51,751 nucleotides of DNA, taken from an uncultured Collinsella sp. (GTDB lineage: Bacteria > Actinomycetota > Coriobacteriia > Coriobacteriales > Coriobacteriaceae). A program made the position numbers and the translations under genes. Positions 33,388-40,458 of this stretch are shown piece after piece. Where the stretch lies: NCBI GenBank assembly GCA_958415525.1, contig CATYZE010000017.1, positions 1 through 51,751 of the forward strand. The letters are read 5' to 3'. The notes beneath the pieces were generated by a model. It searched no databases. It worked only from the letters and a program-made list of their open reading frames with translations, and was not told the DNA's origin. Each line of letters opens with the position of its first letter. Positions within the stretch are counted from its first letter, which is position 1.

Positions 33388-34906
33388 GTACGGGCTGGAA
33401 ATAAAAAGGCAGGTAGATATGAGTATCTATCTGCCTGTTACTTATGGTGGAGCTGGCGTTCATTCGGTCGAACACCTCGCCACCTGGACCTATAGCGCCA
33501 GGCAGCGACGGATTATCGCCCAAGCCGGCAGAATCGTCAAACGTGAACGCCACGCGCAGGCCGTCGTCATCGTCGGGGCCGCCCAGCACCACGCGCGCCA
33601 CGAACGTGCGCAGAAGCTGCGCGCCGTCCACCTCGGCGGCGGCCATGCCCTCAAGCCAGAACAGCGCGCGGTCGTAGTCAAGGCGGGCGGCCTCAAGGGC
33701 CTCGGCCGTGCGCAGCTCGTCCTTGAGGAGCGCCTGCCGCTGCTTCAGCGCGTCTATGCGCTCCTTGCCGCCCGGCGGCGCGATGCCCGACTCGATGGCC
33801 GCCCATATGTTGGAGAACGCCGTCTCGATCTTGGCCAGCTCGCCCTTTATGGTCTCGCTCAAGGGCTTCTCGTCGGCGCGCCCCTCCTCGGCGTCGGCCA
33901 GCATGCGGGCGATGCGCTCGCGGCTGTCGGCGCTGCCCAGGGCCTCGCGCACGGCATCGGCCACGCGCTTCTCCACGACGTCGCGGCGCACGGTGCGCCC
34001 GCAGCCGCAGCAGCGGTAGTAGTGATAGGGCCTGCCCGACTTGCCCGTGCCGCTGGTGCCGGTCATCAGCCCGCCGTCTCGCCCGTCGTAGAGCTTGCCC
34101 GTGAGCGGGAAGTCCCACGCGTCGGTCTTGGCGCGGGGCCTGTGCGAGTCCTCAAGCATCCGTATCACCCTCTCCTCGTCATCCATGGGAACGATGGCGG
34201 GCATGCCGCCGGGCACAACCACGCCCGCGTAGCGGTACTCCCCGCCGTTCTCCCGCCGCATCAGTATGCGGCGCACCGTCTGGAAGCGCCACTTGCCGCC
34301 GCGCTTGGTGCGGTACGGCTCCCAGGCGCGCACCACGTCGGCCACCGACTTGCCCGACAAGACCATGCGCACGCCCAGGCGGATGGCGGCGGCCTCCTCC
34401 TCGTTGACCACGTAGCGCCCGTCCACTATGTCCCAGCCGTAGCGCACGCACCCGTTGGCCATGCACCGCTCGGCGTTCTTCTGTATGCCGTCGCGTATGC
34501 GCTCGCCGTCGAGCGCGCTCTCGTACTCCGCCAGCACCTCCAGCATGCCCAGCTGCAGCACGCCCGCCGAGCCGTCCGAAATGTCCTCGCCCGCGTACAG
34601 TATCTCGACGCGGCAGCGGCGCAGCATGATGCGCGCCATGGCCATCTCGTCGCGGTTGCGCATGATGCGCGTCACCTTCCAGATCACCACGAAATCGAAC
34701 AGCCCGCGCCTTGCGTCGGCCATCATGCGCTGGAACTCCGCGCGGTCGGTGTTGGTGCCGGTCTGCGCGTAGTCGCAGTACTCCGCGACCACCGTCAGCT
34801 CGTTTTCGCGGCAGTAGTCGCGGGACTTCTCCACCTGTATCTCTATGGACTCGCCGCGCTGGTTGTGGCTCGAGAAGCGGGCGTATATCGCCGCACGTCC
34901 GCCCAT
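33350..34906 (-). CDS. Large serine recombinase (prophage integrase)
   Basis: 518 residues. Resolvase catalytic domain (about 1-150) with YARFSSHNQRGESIEIQ, nucleophile probably S12; recombinase domain (about 160-260); zinc ribbon with YRCCGCGRTVRRDVVE (about 305-325); coiled-coil region (about 345-400); variable C-terminus. Such enzymes integrate phage without host factors at attP/attB. It is the leftmost prophage gene, pointing at the host. Its frame passes through a terminator-like hairpin (33403-33435) and ends in sequence that looks like host DNA, so the last 15 or so residues may exist only in the integrated form. Four bases separate its ATG from the upstream stop. Confidence 0.93.
   Translation of the reverse strand: MGGRAAIYARFSSHNQRGESIEIQVEKSRDYCRENELTVVAEYCDYAQTGTNTDRAEFQRMMADARRGLFDFVVIWKVTRIMRNRDEMAMARIMLRRCRVEILYAGEDISDGSAGVLQLGMLEVLAEYESALDGERIRDGIQKNAERCMANGCVRYGWDIVDGRYVVNEEEAAAIRLGVRMVLSGKSVADVVRAWEPYRTKRGGKWRFQTVRRILMRRENGGEYRYAGVVVPGGMPAIVPMDDEERVIRMLEDSHRPRAKTDAWDFPLTGKLYDGRDGGLMTGTSGTGKSGRPYHYYRCCGCGRTVRRDVVEKRVADAVREALGSADSRERIARMLADAEEGRADEKPLSETIKGELAKIETAFSNIWAAIESGIAPPGGKERIDALKQRQALLKDELRTAEALEAARLDYDRALFWLEGMAAAEVDGAQLLRTFVARVVLGGPDDDDGLRVAFTFDDSAGLGDNPSLPGAIGPGGEVFDRMNASSTISNRQIDTHIYLPFYFQPVPRRIELCAGRGR
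33403..33435 (-). terminator. Terminator-like hairpin inside the integrase 3' end
   Basis: Stem GGCAGGTAGATA (33408-33419) / TATCTATCTGCC (33424-33435), one mismatch, TGAG loop; on the minus strand followed by five T. It lies about 50 bp before the annotated stop codon of the recombinase. Confidence 0.7.
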
Positions 34907-34908
34907 GG

Positions 34909-35637
34909 CTACGCCCTGTACAGCTCTACGGGGTCATCGTTAGGGGTTGCCCTGTAATTCAGCACGTTTAAGGCTATAGCGCCGTCGATAATCTTGAAAT
35001 ACGCGCCATAGTACACATGGTTGCGCCAGTAATGGATAACGGCCTTCCCCATCGACCCGTCGCGAAGGTACGACACGGTGCCGTGCGAGCCGTTCTCGTT
35101 CTTGCCGTACGAGTTGAAGAAGACCTCCACCGGGTACTTGGCGTTTTTCCCCGTCTTCGTCAACGGGTGAAGGCTCAACATCACACGGTTTTCCGGGACC
35201 TTCACAACCGAATCAACGGCTTCAACCCGCGCGAAGTTCGTGCGGAGGCTTGGCAGTGACGGCACGCCTGTGACAGCGGGCGTAAGCATGCGTTCCAGTT
35301 TCGCCACGTTCGCCTTCACGGCCGCAACCGCATCCGCATCGCCATAATAAGAGCGTTCGTCGGCAAACACCTGGCCGGTCTCGCGCTCGTACTTGACCAC
35401 CGTATGGCATAGGTACGGCTTATTATCAAACGGGAACGGCCCCAAATCGTATTCCGGACACGCCATGGCGGGCGGCACCTCGTGCTCACGCAAGATGCGG
35501 GCTTCCTCGGTGCGCTGGGCTTCTTCCTCTGCGCGGCGCTTTTGCTCCGCCTTTCGTTTCTCCTCGGCGAACTCGCGCATGGCGCGCTTTTCATCTCGCG
35601 CCGCTTTCGACGCATGCAAGAAATCAAACAAGCCCAT
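34909..35637 (-). CDS. Prophage protein of unknown function with N-terminal coiled coil
   Basis: 242 residues. After MGLFDFLHASK comes a strongly charged helix (about 10-52, rich in Arg, Lys, Glu) likely to be a coiled coil, then a globular part with many aromatic residues (PFDNKPYLCHTVVKYERE, VEVFFNSYGKNENGSHG, VIHYWRNHVYYGAYFKII). No known motif recognised. ATG 35637 follows GGAGTAGCC; the long upstream open frame to 35943 is antisense-like and excluded. It sits between the repressor and the integrase in the same direction, two bases from each, so it should be expressed in the lysogen. Possible roles include lysogenic conversion, superinfection exclusion or integrase control; none is shown. 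Confidence 0.75.
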   Translation of the reverse strand: MGLFDFLHASKAARDEKRAMREFAEEKRKAEQKRRAEEEAQRTEEARILREHEVPPAMACPEYDLGPFPFDNKPYLCHTVVKYERETGQVFADERSYYGDADAVAAVKANVAKLERMLTPAVTGVPSLPSLRTNFARVEAVDSVVKVPENRVMLSLHPLTKTGKNAKYPVEVFFNSYGKNENGSHGTVSYLRDGSMGKAVIHYWRNHVYYGAYFKIIDGAIALNVLNYRATPNDDPVELYRA

Positions 35638-35639
35638 GG

Positions 35640-36296
35640 CTACTCCATCTCGTCGGCGGCCTGGAACCACACCACCGTGCCGATCACGCGCACGGGTCCG
35701 TCGTCCATGCCGAAGATCATGTCCTCGTAGTCCTCGAAGCTGTCCGCCGACAGCATCAGCTTGGTGCTGCCCTTGTACCAGCGGCGCATGACCGCGCGGT
35801 AGTCCTCGGTCTCCACCACGGCGATGGACCCGTTGGCGGGCTGGCGGTCGGGGTCGACCAGCACGTGGCTGCCCTCGGGTATCACCCGGTCCATGCAGTT
35901 CCCCTCGACCTCCAAAGCGAACGCGCGCGGGTGCGCTGCACATATAGACACAGGGACCTCGACACGATGCTCTATTTCTTCTTCATCGGTAAGACTCCCG
36001 GCATGCACGCGTCCCAACGTAAGCAATGGAACAGTGGCACTGCTTGGTACTACAGGCATGGCCCCCGCAGGGATATGCCCATGTTCTCGGGCAGCAAGAC
36101 CGAACTGGTCCGACATTATGTCGTCGCGTGTAACGCCAAGAGCATCACAAATCTTAGTAATGGCTGACATACGAGGAACTGCACCGTTACGCCAGCCAGA
36201 AACAGAGGAAGGCGCAACGCCTGCAATACGGGCGAGCGTTTCCTGCGTTATGTCAAATTTAACTAGTAACGCATCAATGTTCTCCGGAACACCCAT
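35640..36296 (-). CDS. Phage repressor: HTH plus S24 LexA-like domain with altered active site
   Basis: 218 residues. N-terminal HTH (about 8-62: ITQETLARIAGVAPSSVSGW, then GAVPRMSAITKICDALGV). C-terminal LexA/CI fold (about 90-215) with a normal cleavage site A99-G100 in LGRVHAGSLTD. At the serine nucleophile position it has C134 (VEGNCMDRVIPEGSHVLVD instead of GDSM), and the segment where Lys is expected reads AVMRRW. It may therefore cleave poorly, use Cys, or be induced in another way. AAGGAGGG lies four bases before the ATG. Divergent from the Cro-like gene; controls lysogeny. Confidence 0.9.
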   Translation of the reverse strand: MGVPENIDALLVKFDITQETLARIAGVAPSSVSGWRNGAVPRMSAITKICDALGVTRDDIMSDQFGLAAREHGHIPAGAMPVVPSSATVPLLTLGRVHAGSLTDEEEIEHRVEVPVSICAAHPRAFALEVEGNCMDRVIPEGSHVLVDPDRQPANGSIAVVETEDYRAVMRRWYKGSTKLMLSADSFEDYEDMIFGMDDGPVRVIGTVVWFQAADEME

Positions 36297-36323
36297 ACAA
36301 CCCTCCTTCTCGTGATAAACGAA

Positions 36324-36353
36324 ATTTTACAATATGCCTATTCAGTTTTCCAA
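36324..36353 (-). promoter_or_regulatory. Probable repressor promoter
   Basis: Minus-strand TTGGAA (36348-36353) and TAAAAT (36324-36329) with an 18-bp spacer, 28 bp before the repressor ATG. Confidence 0.45.
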
Positions 36354-36361
36354 AAAACTTG

Positions 36362-36389
36362 TTGCGTTTAACCGAATGTTTGGTATTCT
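36362..36389 (+). promoter_or_regulatory. Probable early (Cro-side) promoter
   Basis: TTGCGT (36362-36367), 16-bp spacer, TATTCT (36384-36389), 24 bp before the Cro-like ATG. The two divergent promoters share about 65 bp, the usual place for operators; I cannot define operator repeats with certainty. Confidence 0.45.
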
Positions 36390-36412
36390 GGAATCACAAG
36401 AAAGGAGGTGCC

Positions 36413-36652
36413 ATGGAGGAGAACATGTTCGCGGCAGCACGTCGGGCGTCTAACGTTTCGGTTGAAGACGCGGCAAACGCATGCAATATCTCGCGAGCTA
36501 CCTACCAGCAGAGAGAGCTTCATCCTACCGATTTTCGAGTAAATGAGCTCCTCAAACTTAAAGGAGTTCTCACGCCTGTAGGCAAGAAATTGCTTTACGA
36601 CGGGATAGCTCTATTTTTTTGTCCTGATGATTCAGTTAAACCGAATTACTAA
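36413..36652 (+). CDS. Small HTH protein, Cro-like
   Basis: 79 residues with a predicted helix-turn-helix at about 11-40 (SVEDAANACNISRATYQQRE). Divergent from the repressor, first gene of the rightward early operon, hence a likely Cro or antirepressor-type switch protein. AAAGGAGGTG precedes the ATG. GC is lower than in the genes that follow. Confidence 0.75.
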   Translation: MEENMFAAARRASNVSVEDAANACNISRATYQQRELHPTDFRVNELLKLKGVLTPVGKKLLYDGIALFFCPDDSVKPNY

Positions 36653-36669
36653 CGCAAAGGAGAAGCACC

Positions 36670-37008
36670 ATGGCAAACGCAAGCCACCAACCCGACAGCA
36701 TGACCAACCTCGTGACCGACACGCTGGACGCCATCATCAACCGCCGCAAGCGCGTGGCCGTCAACTTCGAGCTGGCCGAGAACGGCTGCATGGAGGAGAC
36801 GCACGACAGCCTCAAGCGCCGCATCGCGGCCATGTGGGGCTTCCAGACGAGCGGCATCGAGCTTCTGGAGGCGAGCACGACCTGGTTCGAGCTCGGCGGC
36901 ATGCAGTTCAACGTCTACAGCTCCGCGCAGTTCAGCGTGAACGGCAAGGGCTGGAGCACCGACTTCAAGCGCATCGAGCGCGACAGCGCCTACGACGAGA
37001 AGGAGTAG
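36670..37008 (+). CDS. Early phage protein of unknown function
   Basis: 112 residues, acidic, no Cys cluster or membrane segment. Contains NRRKRVAVNFELAENGCMEE and a mixed alpha/beta C-terminal half (TTWFELGGMQFNVYSS). Good ribosome site AAAGGAGAAGCACC. I do not recognise it. Three bases separate its stop from the next ATG, so it is in one operon with its neighbour. Confidence 0.7.
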   Translation: MANASHQPDSMTNLVTDTLDAIINRRKRVAVNFELAENGCMEETHDSLKRRIAAMWGFQTSGIELLEASTTWFELGGMQFNVYSSAQFSVNGKGWSTDFKRIERDSAYDEKE

Positions 37009-37011
37009 GAC

Positions 37012-37257
37012 ATGCTGAACGAGGTGACCGTACGGGGGGGGTTCACCGCCCTCAACGTGAAGAGCGGCAAGTGCGTGCTGCAGTTTGAGCTGGACCCGAA
37101 GTTCCGCGACTCCATCCCCAAGCTGGTGGAGTTCACGGGGCAGATGCTCAACATCCACGTGTACGACGACCAGGAGGTGATGTTCGTGGATAGGGACACC
37201 GGTGAGGTCGCCTACGAGGACGCCCCGCTGCTTCTGCCGGGCGTCGCGGGCGAATGA
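37012..37257 (+). CDS. Early phage protein of unknown function
   Basis: 81 residues. Predicted mostly beta (VTVRGGFTALNVKSGKCVLQ, LNIHVYDDQEVMFVDRDTG). GAAGGAGTAGGAC precedes the ATG. Its stop overlaps the next ATG (ATGA). The six-G run at 37036-37041 is a possible slippage site, but the frame is intact. No function recognised. Confidence 0.7.
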   Translation: MLNEVTVRGGFTALNVKSGKCVLQFELDPKFRDSIPKLVEFTGQMLNIHVYDDQEVMFVDRDTGEVAYEDAPLLLPGVAGE

Positions 37258-37439
37258 CCCCGATACAGCGCGCCATGTGCGACGAGTGCGCCGCCATGAT
37301 GCGCGAGTTCTACAAGGACCCAGAGAACGAGAGGAAGTTCCAGGAATGGAAAAGATCAAGGGAAAGAGGGTGCGCGTCGCAGCCGGCAAGCGAAAGACGC
37401 GCACCGCAACGGTTCACTTCCGAACCGAGACCAGTGTAA
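37254..37439 (+). CDS. Small phage protein with CxxC pair, unknown function
   Basis: 61 residues beginning MTPIQRAMCDECAAMMREF. Starts at an ATGA overlap with the gene before. Its 3' part overlaps the next frame by about 95 bp; the first 30 codons look genuine, the Arg-rich tail less so, and the true end could be affected by the overlap. Confidence 0.45.
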   Translation: MTPIQRAMCDECAAMMREFYKDPENERKFQEWKRSRERGCASQPASERRAPQRFTSEPRPV

Positions 37440-37546
37440 CACCCGAGCAGCGCCGCGAGAGGCTGCAGGCCGTTTTCGCCGCCCTGTTCGTCTGCGCGTG
37501 CATCGCCGCCACATGGGCGCTGGAGGCAACAGTATGGCCGAGGTAG
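37346..37546 (+). CDS. Small phage membrane protein, unknown function
   Basis: 66 residues: a basic N-terminal half (KIKGKRVRVAAGKRKTRTA) and one transmembrane helix near the C-terminus (LQAVFAALFVCACIAATWAL). It overlaps genes on both sides, ending 13 bp into the next gene, and has an imperfect ribosome site (AGGAAGTTCCAGGA). Basic-inside topology suggests an N-in inner-membrane protein. Confidence 0.5.
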   Translation: MEKIKGKRVRVAAGKRKTRTATVHFRTETSVTPEQRRERLQAVFAALFVCACIAATWALEATVWPR

Positions 37547-37932
37547 ACGCCAAGGCCCAGGCCCTCGTGGCCAAGGCGTGCGGCTGGGTTGCCTCGAACC
37601 CCGATACATGGGCGAAGCTGCGCCGCATCTGCTACCGCCTGATGCTGGAGGGCCACGTCATCCAGCGCGACAACGTGTACACCCTGGCGTGCCAGAACGG
37701 CATGACCGTGAGCGAGGCCAGCGAGTTCAAGCGCGACCACAACCTGTGGAGCGTGCTGTCCCGCTACATGGTGCTGCAGCGTCCCTCCATGCTGGCCGCC
37801 GTGAGCTTCCGCCGCACGCCGGTGGACTCCGTGGACCTGGTGGGCACGTGGGAGGCCATCGTGGGCCCAGCCGTTTTCGCCGCCTCCACGCTAACCGAGG
37901 CGCAGGGCATCTACGACAGGGGCGCGCAATGA
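37534..37932 (+). CDS. Phage protein of unknown function
   Basis: 132 residues, mainly helical (AQALVAKACGWVASNPDTWA, LRRICYRLMLEGHVIQRDNV). GGAGGCAACAGT precedes ATG 37534; twelve codons upstream are excluded. Its stop overlaps the RusA ATG (ATGA). No recognisable motif; location between small early genes and RusA suggests a replication or recombination accessory role. Confidence 0.65.
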   Translation: MAEVDAKAQALVAKACGWVASNPDTWAKLRRICYRLMLEGHVIQRDNVYTLACQNGMTVSEASEFKRDHNLWSVLSRYMVLQRPSMLAAVSFRRTPVDSVDLVGTWEAIVGPAVFAASTLTEAQGIYDRGAQ

Positions 37933-38294
37933 GGTGCACCGTCACGGTCGAGGGCCGAATGCCGAGCCTGAACGACTACATCAGCGCCGAGCGCGCCAAC
38001 CGCTACAAGGCGGCGGCGATGAAGAAGCGCGAGACGGCGCGCGTGAGGGCGGCGGCCATGCAGCAGCGCGCGCCGCGCTTCGAGCGCCGGGTGACCGTGC
38101 GCACCACGTTCTACGAGCCCGACATGCGCCGCGACGCCGACAACGTGGGCTTCGCGCGCAAGTTCGTGCTCGACGGCCTGGTGGCGGCGGGCGTAATCAA
38201 GGACGACTCCCGCAAGTACGTGGAGCAGTGCCCCGACAGGGTGCTCACCGACAGGGCGCGCCCCCGCGTGGTCGTGGAGGTGAGCGACGAGTGA
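37929..38294 (+). CDS. RusA-like Holliday junction resolvase
   Basis: 121 residues, family length. RusA features: N-terminal VTVEGRMPSLNDYI, and the acidic metal site MRRDADNVGFARKFVLDGL with the conserved D-x-D-N aspartates, then GVIKDDSRKYVEQ. Cleaves four-way junctions in phage recombination or DNA maturation. ATG overlaps the upstream stop, and its stop overlaps the next GTG. Confidence 0.88.
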   Translation: MRCTVTVEGRMPSLNDYISAERANRYKAAAMKKRETARVRAAAMQQRAPRFERRVTVRTTFYEPDMRRDADNVGFARKFVLDGLVAAGVIKDDSRKYVEQCPDRVLTDRARPRVVVEVSDE

Positions 38295-38848
38295 CCCGCC
38301 GAGACAAGGGCAGGCCACACAGGGCGTGGCGCAAGGCCGACCTCGACCGCATAGCCGAGCTGGCGGGAAAGGTGCCCGCCCGCGAGATTCGCCGCGAGCT
38401 GCGGCTGTCCAAGAACCAGTTGGATAACGCGCGGCGCGTGATCAACGCCAGCGGCGGCCACGTGTCCCTGCGCTGCTACCGCCACCGCCTGGAGCTGTGC
38501 CCGTCGTGCGGGTGCCGCAGGGCGACCCTCGGCAAGGACGGCATCTGCGAACCGTGCAGACGCCAGCAGCAACTTGAGGCCATAGAGGCCCGCATAGCCG
38601 AGCTGCTGCCGAGGCTGACCGCAGAGGAGCGCCGCACCTACGAGCGCACCGAGTGCGGCCGAGAGAGCCGCGCCGACCCCATGCCGCAGGCCCCGGACAC
38701 CTCGGGCATGAGCCGCTACGCCGCCGACAAGGCAGCAGAGGCGCACGACGCGGCCATGGAGCGGTGGCTGTGCCGCTACCTGTACCGCAGGGTCAAGGCG
38801 GCGCAGAAGCGCAAGGAGCGCATAGAGAAAAAAGTTCCGAAATCCTGA
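38291..38848 (+). CDS. Phage HTH and zinc-ribbon protein
   Basis: 185 residues, GTG start inside the RusA stop. The first 55 residues resemble a resolvase/SANT-type helix-turn-helix (ADLDRIAELAGKVPAREIRR, LSKNQLDNARRVINA), followed by a four-Cys ribbon (CPSCGCRRATLGKDGICEPC, about 73-92) and a helical basic tail. Likely DNA-binding, maybe a late regulator or primase-associated factor; I cannot name it. Confidence 0.65.
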   Translation: MTRRDKGRPHRAWRKADLDRIAELAGKVPAREIRRELRLSKNQLDNARRVINASGGHVSLRCYRHRLELCPSCGCRRATLGKDGICEPCRRQQQLEAIEARIAELLPRLTAEERRTYERTECGRESRADPMPQAPDTSGMSRYAADKAAEAHDAAMERWLCRYLYRRVKAAQKRKERIEKKVPKS

Positions 38849-38890
38849 AAAGTTTTTATCACTTTTAGTTTTCCCAGTTAGGAGACCCAA

Positions 38891-39187
38891 ATGCTCACGG
38901 AAATCATCAGCAAGACCGTCGCGGACAAGACGGTGGACAGCATCCTGAAGCGCATCGAGCGCGCCGTCCCCGTGCCCGAGCCGGGCGACGGCGGCTTCGA
39001 CGCCGCCATGCGCCAGGCGTTCAACATGGGGGCCGCCTGCATGGCCGCGCAAATCAAGAACGGCCCCGTGCCCACCAAGCGCATCGCGCTCATGGGCGAG
39101 GTGGCCCGCGTGGCGTGCCGCGCCCGCCTGGTGGGCATGGAGTGCCGCGTGGTCGTAGACGAGGAGGCCCGCGCATGCAATCGCTAG
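38891..39187 (+). CDS. Phage protein of unknown function
   Basis: 98 residues, helical, no motif recognised (LTEIISKTVADKTVDSILKR at the start). TTAGGAGACCCAA precedes the ATG after a short AT-rich gap that may hold a promoter. Its 3' end overlaps the ParB-like gene by 13 bp, so the two are coupled. Confidence 0.65.
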   Translation: MLTEIISKTVADKTVDSILKRIERAVPVPEPGDGGFDAAMRQAFNMGAACMAAQIKNGPVPTKRIALMGEVARVACRARLVGMECRVVVDEEARACNR

Positions 39188-40458
39188 AGGAGGTCGCGAT
39201 CTGCGACGTGTACCCCTACGAGCGCGCCGACGGCGAGCCGATGAACCCGCGCGACTTCACCACCAAGGAGAGCGCCGAGCACATCGCGGGCCTGGCCGCG
39301 CAGTTCAAGGCCAACCGCCTCAACCCCGGCCAGCCCGTCATGAAGCCCATCCTGTACAAGGAGGGCGGCATCTACTGGATCATCGACGGCGAGTGCCGCG
39401 TGAGGGCCATGAGGGCCATCGGCACCGAGCGTTTCCTTGCCGAGGTCTACGACGACCTGGACGACGCCGAGCTGGCGCGCGTGGAGGCCGCCAAGGCCAT
39501 GGTGGAGACCGACGCCAAGCTGGGGCTGACCGCCGAGGAGAAGTCGCGCGGCGTGCAGACCATGCTGGCGCTCGACATCCCCGACGAGGAGGTGGCCGTG
39601 GCCGCGCGCACCGACGCGCGCACCGTGGCCAAGGCGCGCCGCGCGGCCCGCAGGGTGCAGGACGCCGCCTACGACATGACGCTCGACCGCCTGGCCGCCA
39701 TCGCCGAGTTCGAGGGCGACGACGAGGCCGTGGCAGAGCTGCGCGACTGCAAGCAGTCCGAATGGCAGCGCGTGTACGCGAGCCTGAAGGCCAAGGCCGA
39801 GCAGAGGCGCAACCGCGCCGAGGTGGTGGCGGTGCTTGCCGACGCGGGCGTCGAGTTCGTCGACGAATGCCCCGAGGGCTTCGCCGCATGCCGCACGTTT
39901 TCCGACTACCGCCCCGACCTGGCGGCGCTGGACGCCTACGTGGCCGACAACGCGGGCGCGGGGCTTCTGGCCGAGGAGACGTTGTTCGGCGTAACCCTGC
40001 TGGCGCCGGTGGCCGAGGGGGCCGACGAGGCCGCACAGGCCGCAGCCCAGCGCAAGGCCGACTTCCAGGCCGCCTACGAGGACGGCGCGAAGGCCCGCCG
40101 CGAGTGGCTCGCCGCCCACGCGGGCGACCTCAAGTCGATGCGCCGCACGGCGCTGGCGCTGACCGCGTTCGCCATGGAGGCCGAGGCCGTGGAATCGTTC
40201 GAGGAGCTGCTGGGCCGACCCATCGACCGCACGCCCACCGAGTTGGCCGTGGCCATGGGCTGGCGGGCAGCGTGGAACATGAGCGGCTGGACGGCCTGGA
40301 GCCTCATGGAAGGCGGCAGCTCCGTGTACTTCAACCGAGCGACGGTCGAGAACGTGACCATCATCTACGAGGCCATGAAGGCCGACGGCTACGAGCCGAA
40401 CGCGGCCGAGACGGAAACCTACGAGGCGTGCATGGCGCGCCTGGGAAGCGAGGAGTAA
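39175..40458 (+). CDS. Phage ParB-like nuclease/DNA-binding protein
   Basis: 427-428 residues. N-terminal ParB/sulfiredoxin-type domain (about 1-95) with a GEx2R motif in IYWIIDGECRVRAMRAIG; a KorB-like helix-turn-helix follows (LTAEEKSRGVQTMLALDIPD then EEVAVAARTDARTVAKARRA). The rest is helical and acidic. Phage ParB-like proteins may nick DNA, bind sites or use CTP; the partition partner ParA is absent, so plasmid-type segregation is unlikely. GAGGAGG precedes the ATG. Adjacent to ERF, SSB and DUF1351 genes, indicating DNA metabolism. Confidence 0.8.
   Translation: MQSLEEVAICDVYPYERADGEPMNPRDFTTKESAEHIAGLAAQFKANRLNPGQPVMKPILYKEGGIYWIIDGECRVRAMRAIGTERFLAEVYDDLDDAELARVEAAKAMVETDAKLGLTAEEKSRGVQTMLALDIPDEEVAVAARTDARTVAKARRAARRVQDAAYDMTLDRLAAIAEFEGDDEAVAELRDCKQSEWQRVYASLKAKAEQRRNRAEVVAVLADAGVEFVDECPEGFAACRTFSDYRPDLAALDAYVADNAGAGLLAEETLFGVTLLAPVAEGADEAAQAAAQRKADFQAAYEDGAKARREWLAAHAGDLKSMRRTALALTAFAMEAEAVESFEELLGRPIDRTPTELAVAMGWRAAWNMSGWTAWSLMEGGSSVYFNRATVENVTIIYEAMKADGYEPNAAETETYEACMARLGSEE

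Noticed and set aside
33419..34957. 512-codon plus-strand frame opposite the integrase
   Set aside because: Starts in the integrase terminator hairpin and is an Ala/His-rich shadow of the recombinase gene.
36349..36412. Defined repressor operators in the prophage switch
   Set aside because: Short AAACG/CGTTT similarities exist, but no set of repeated palindromes is clear enough to annotate.
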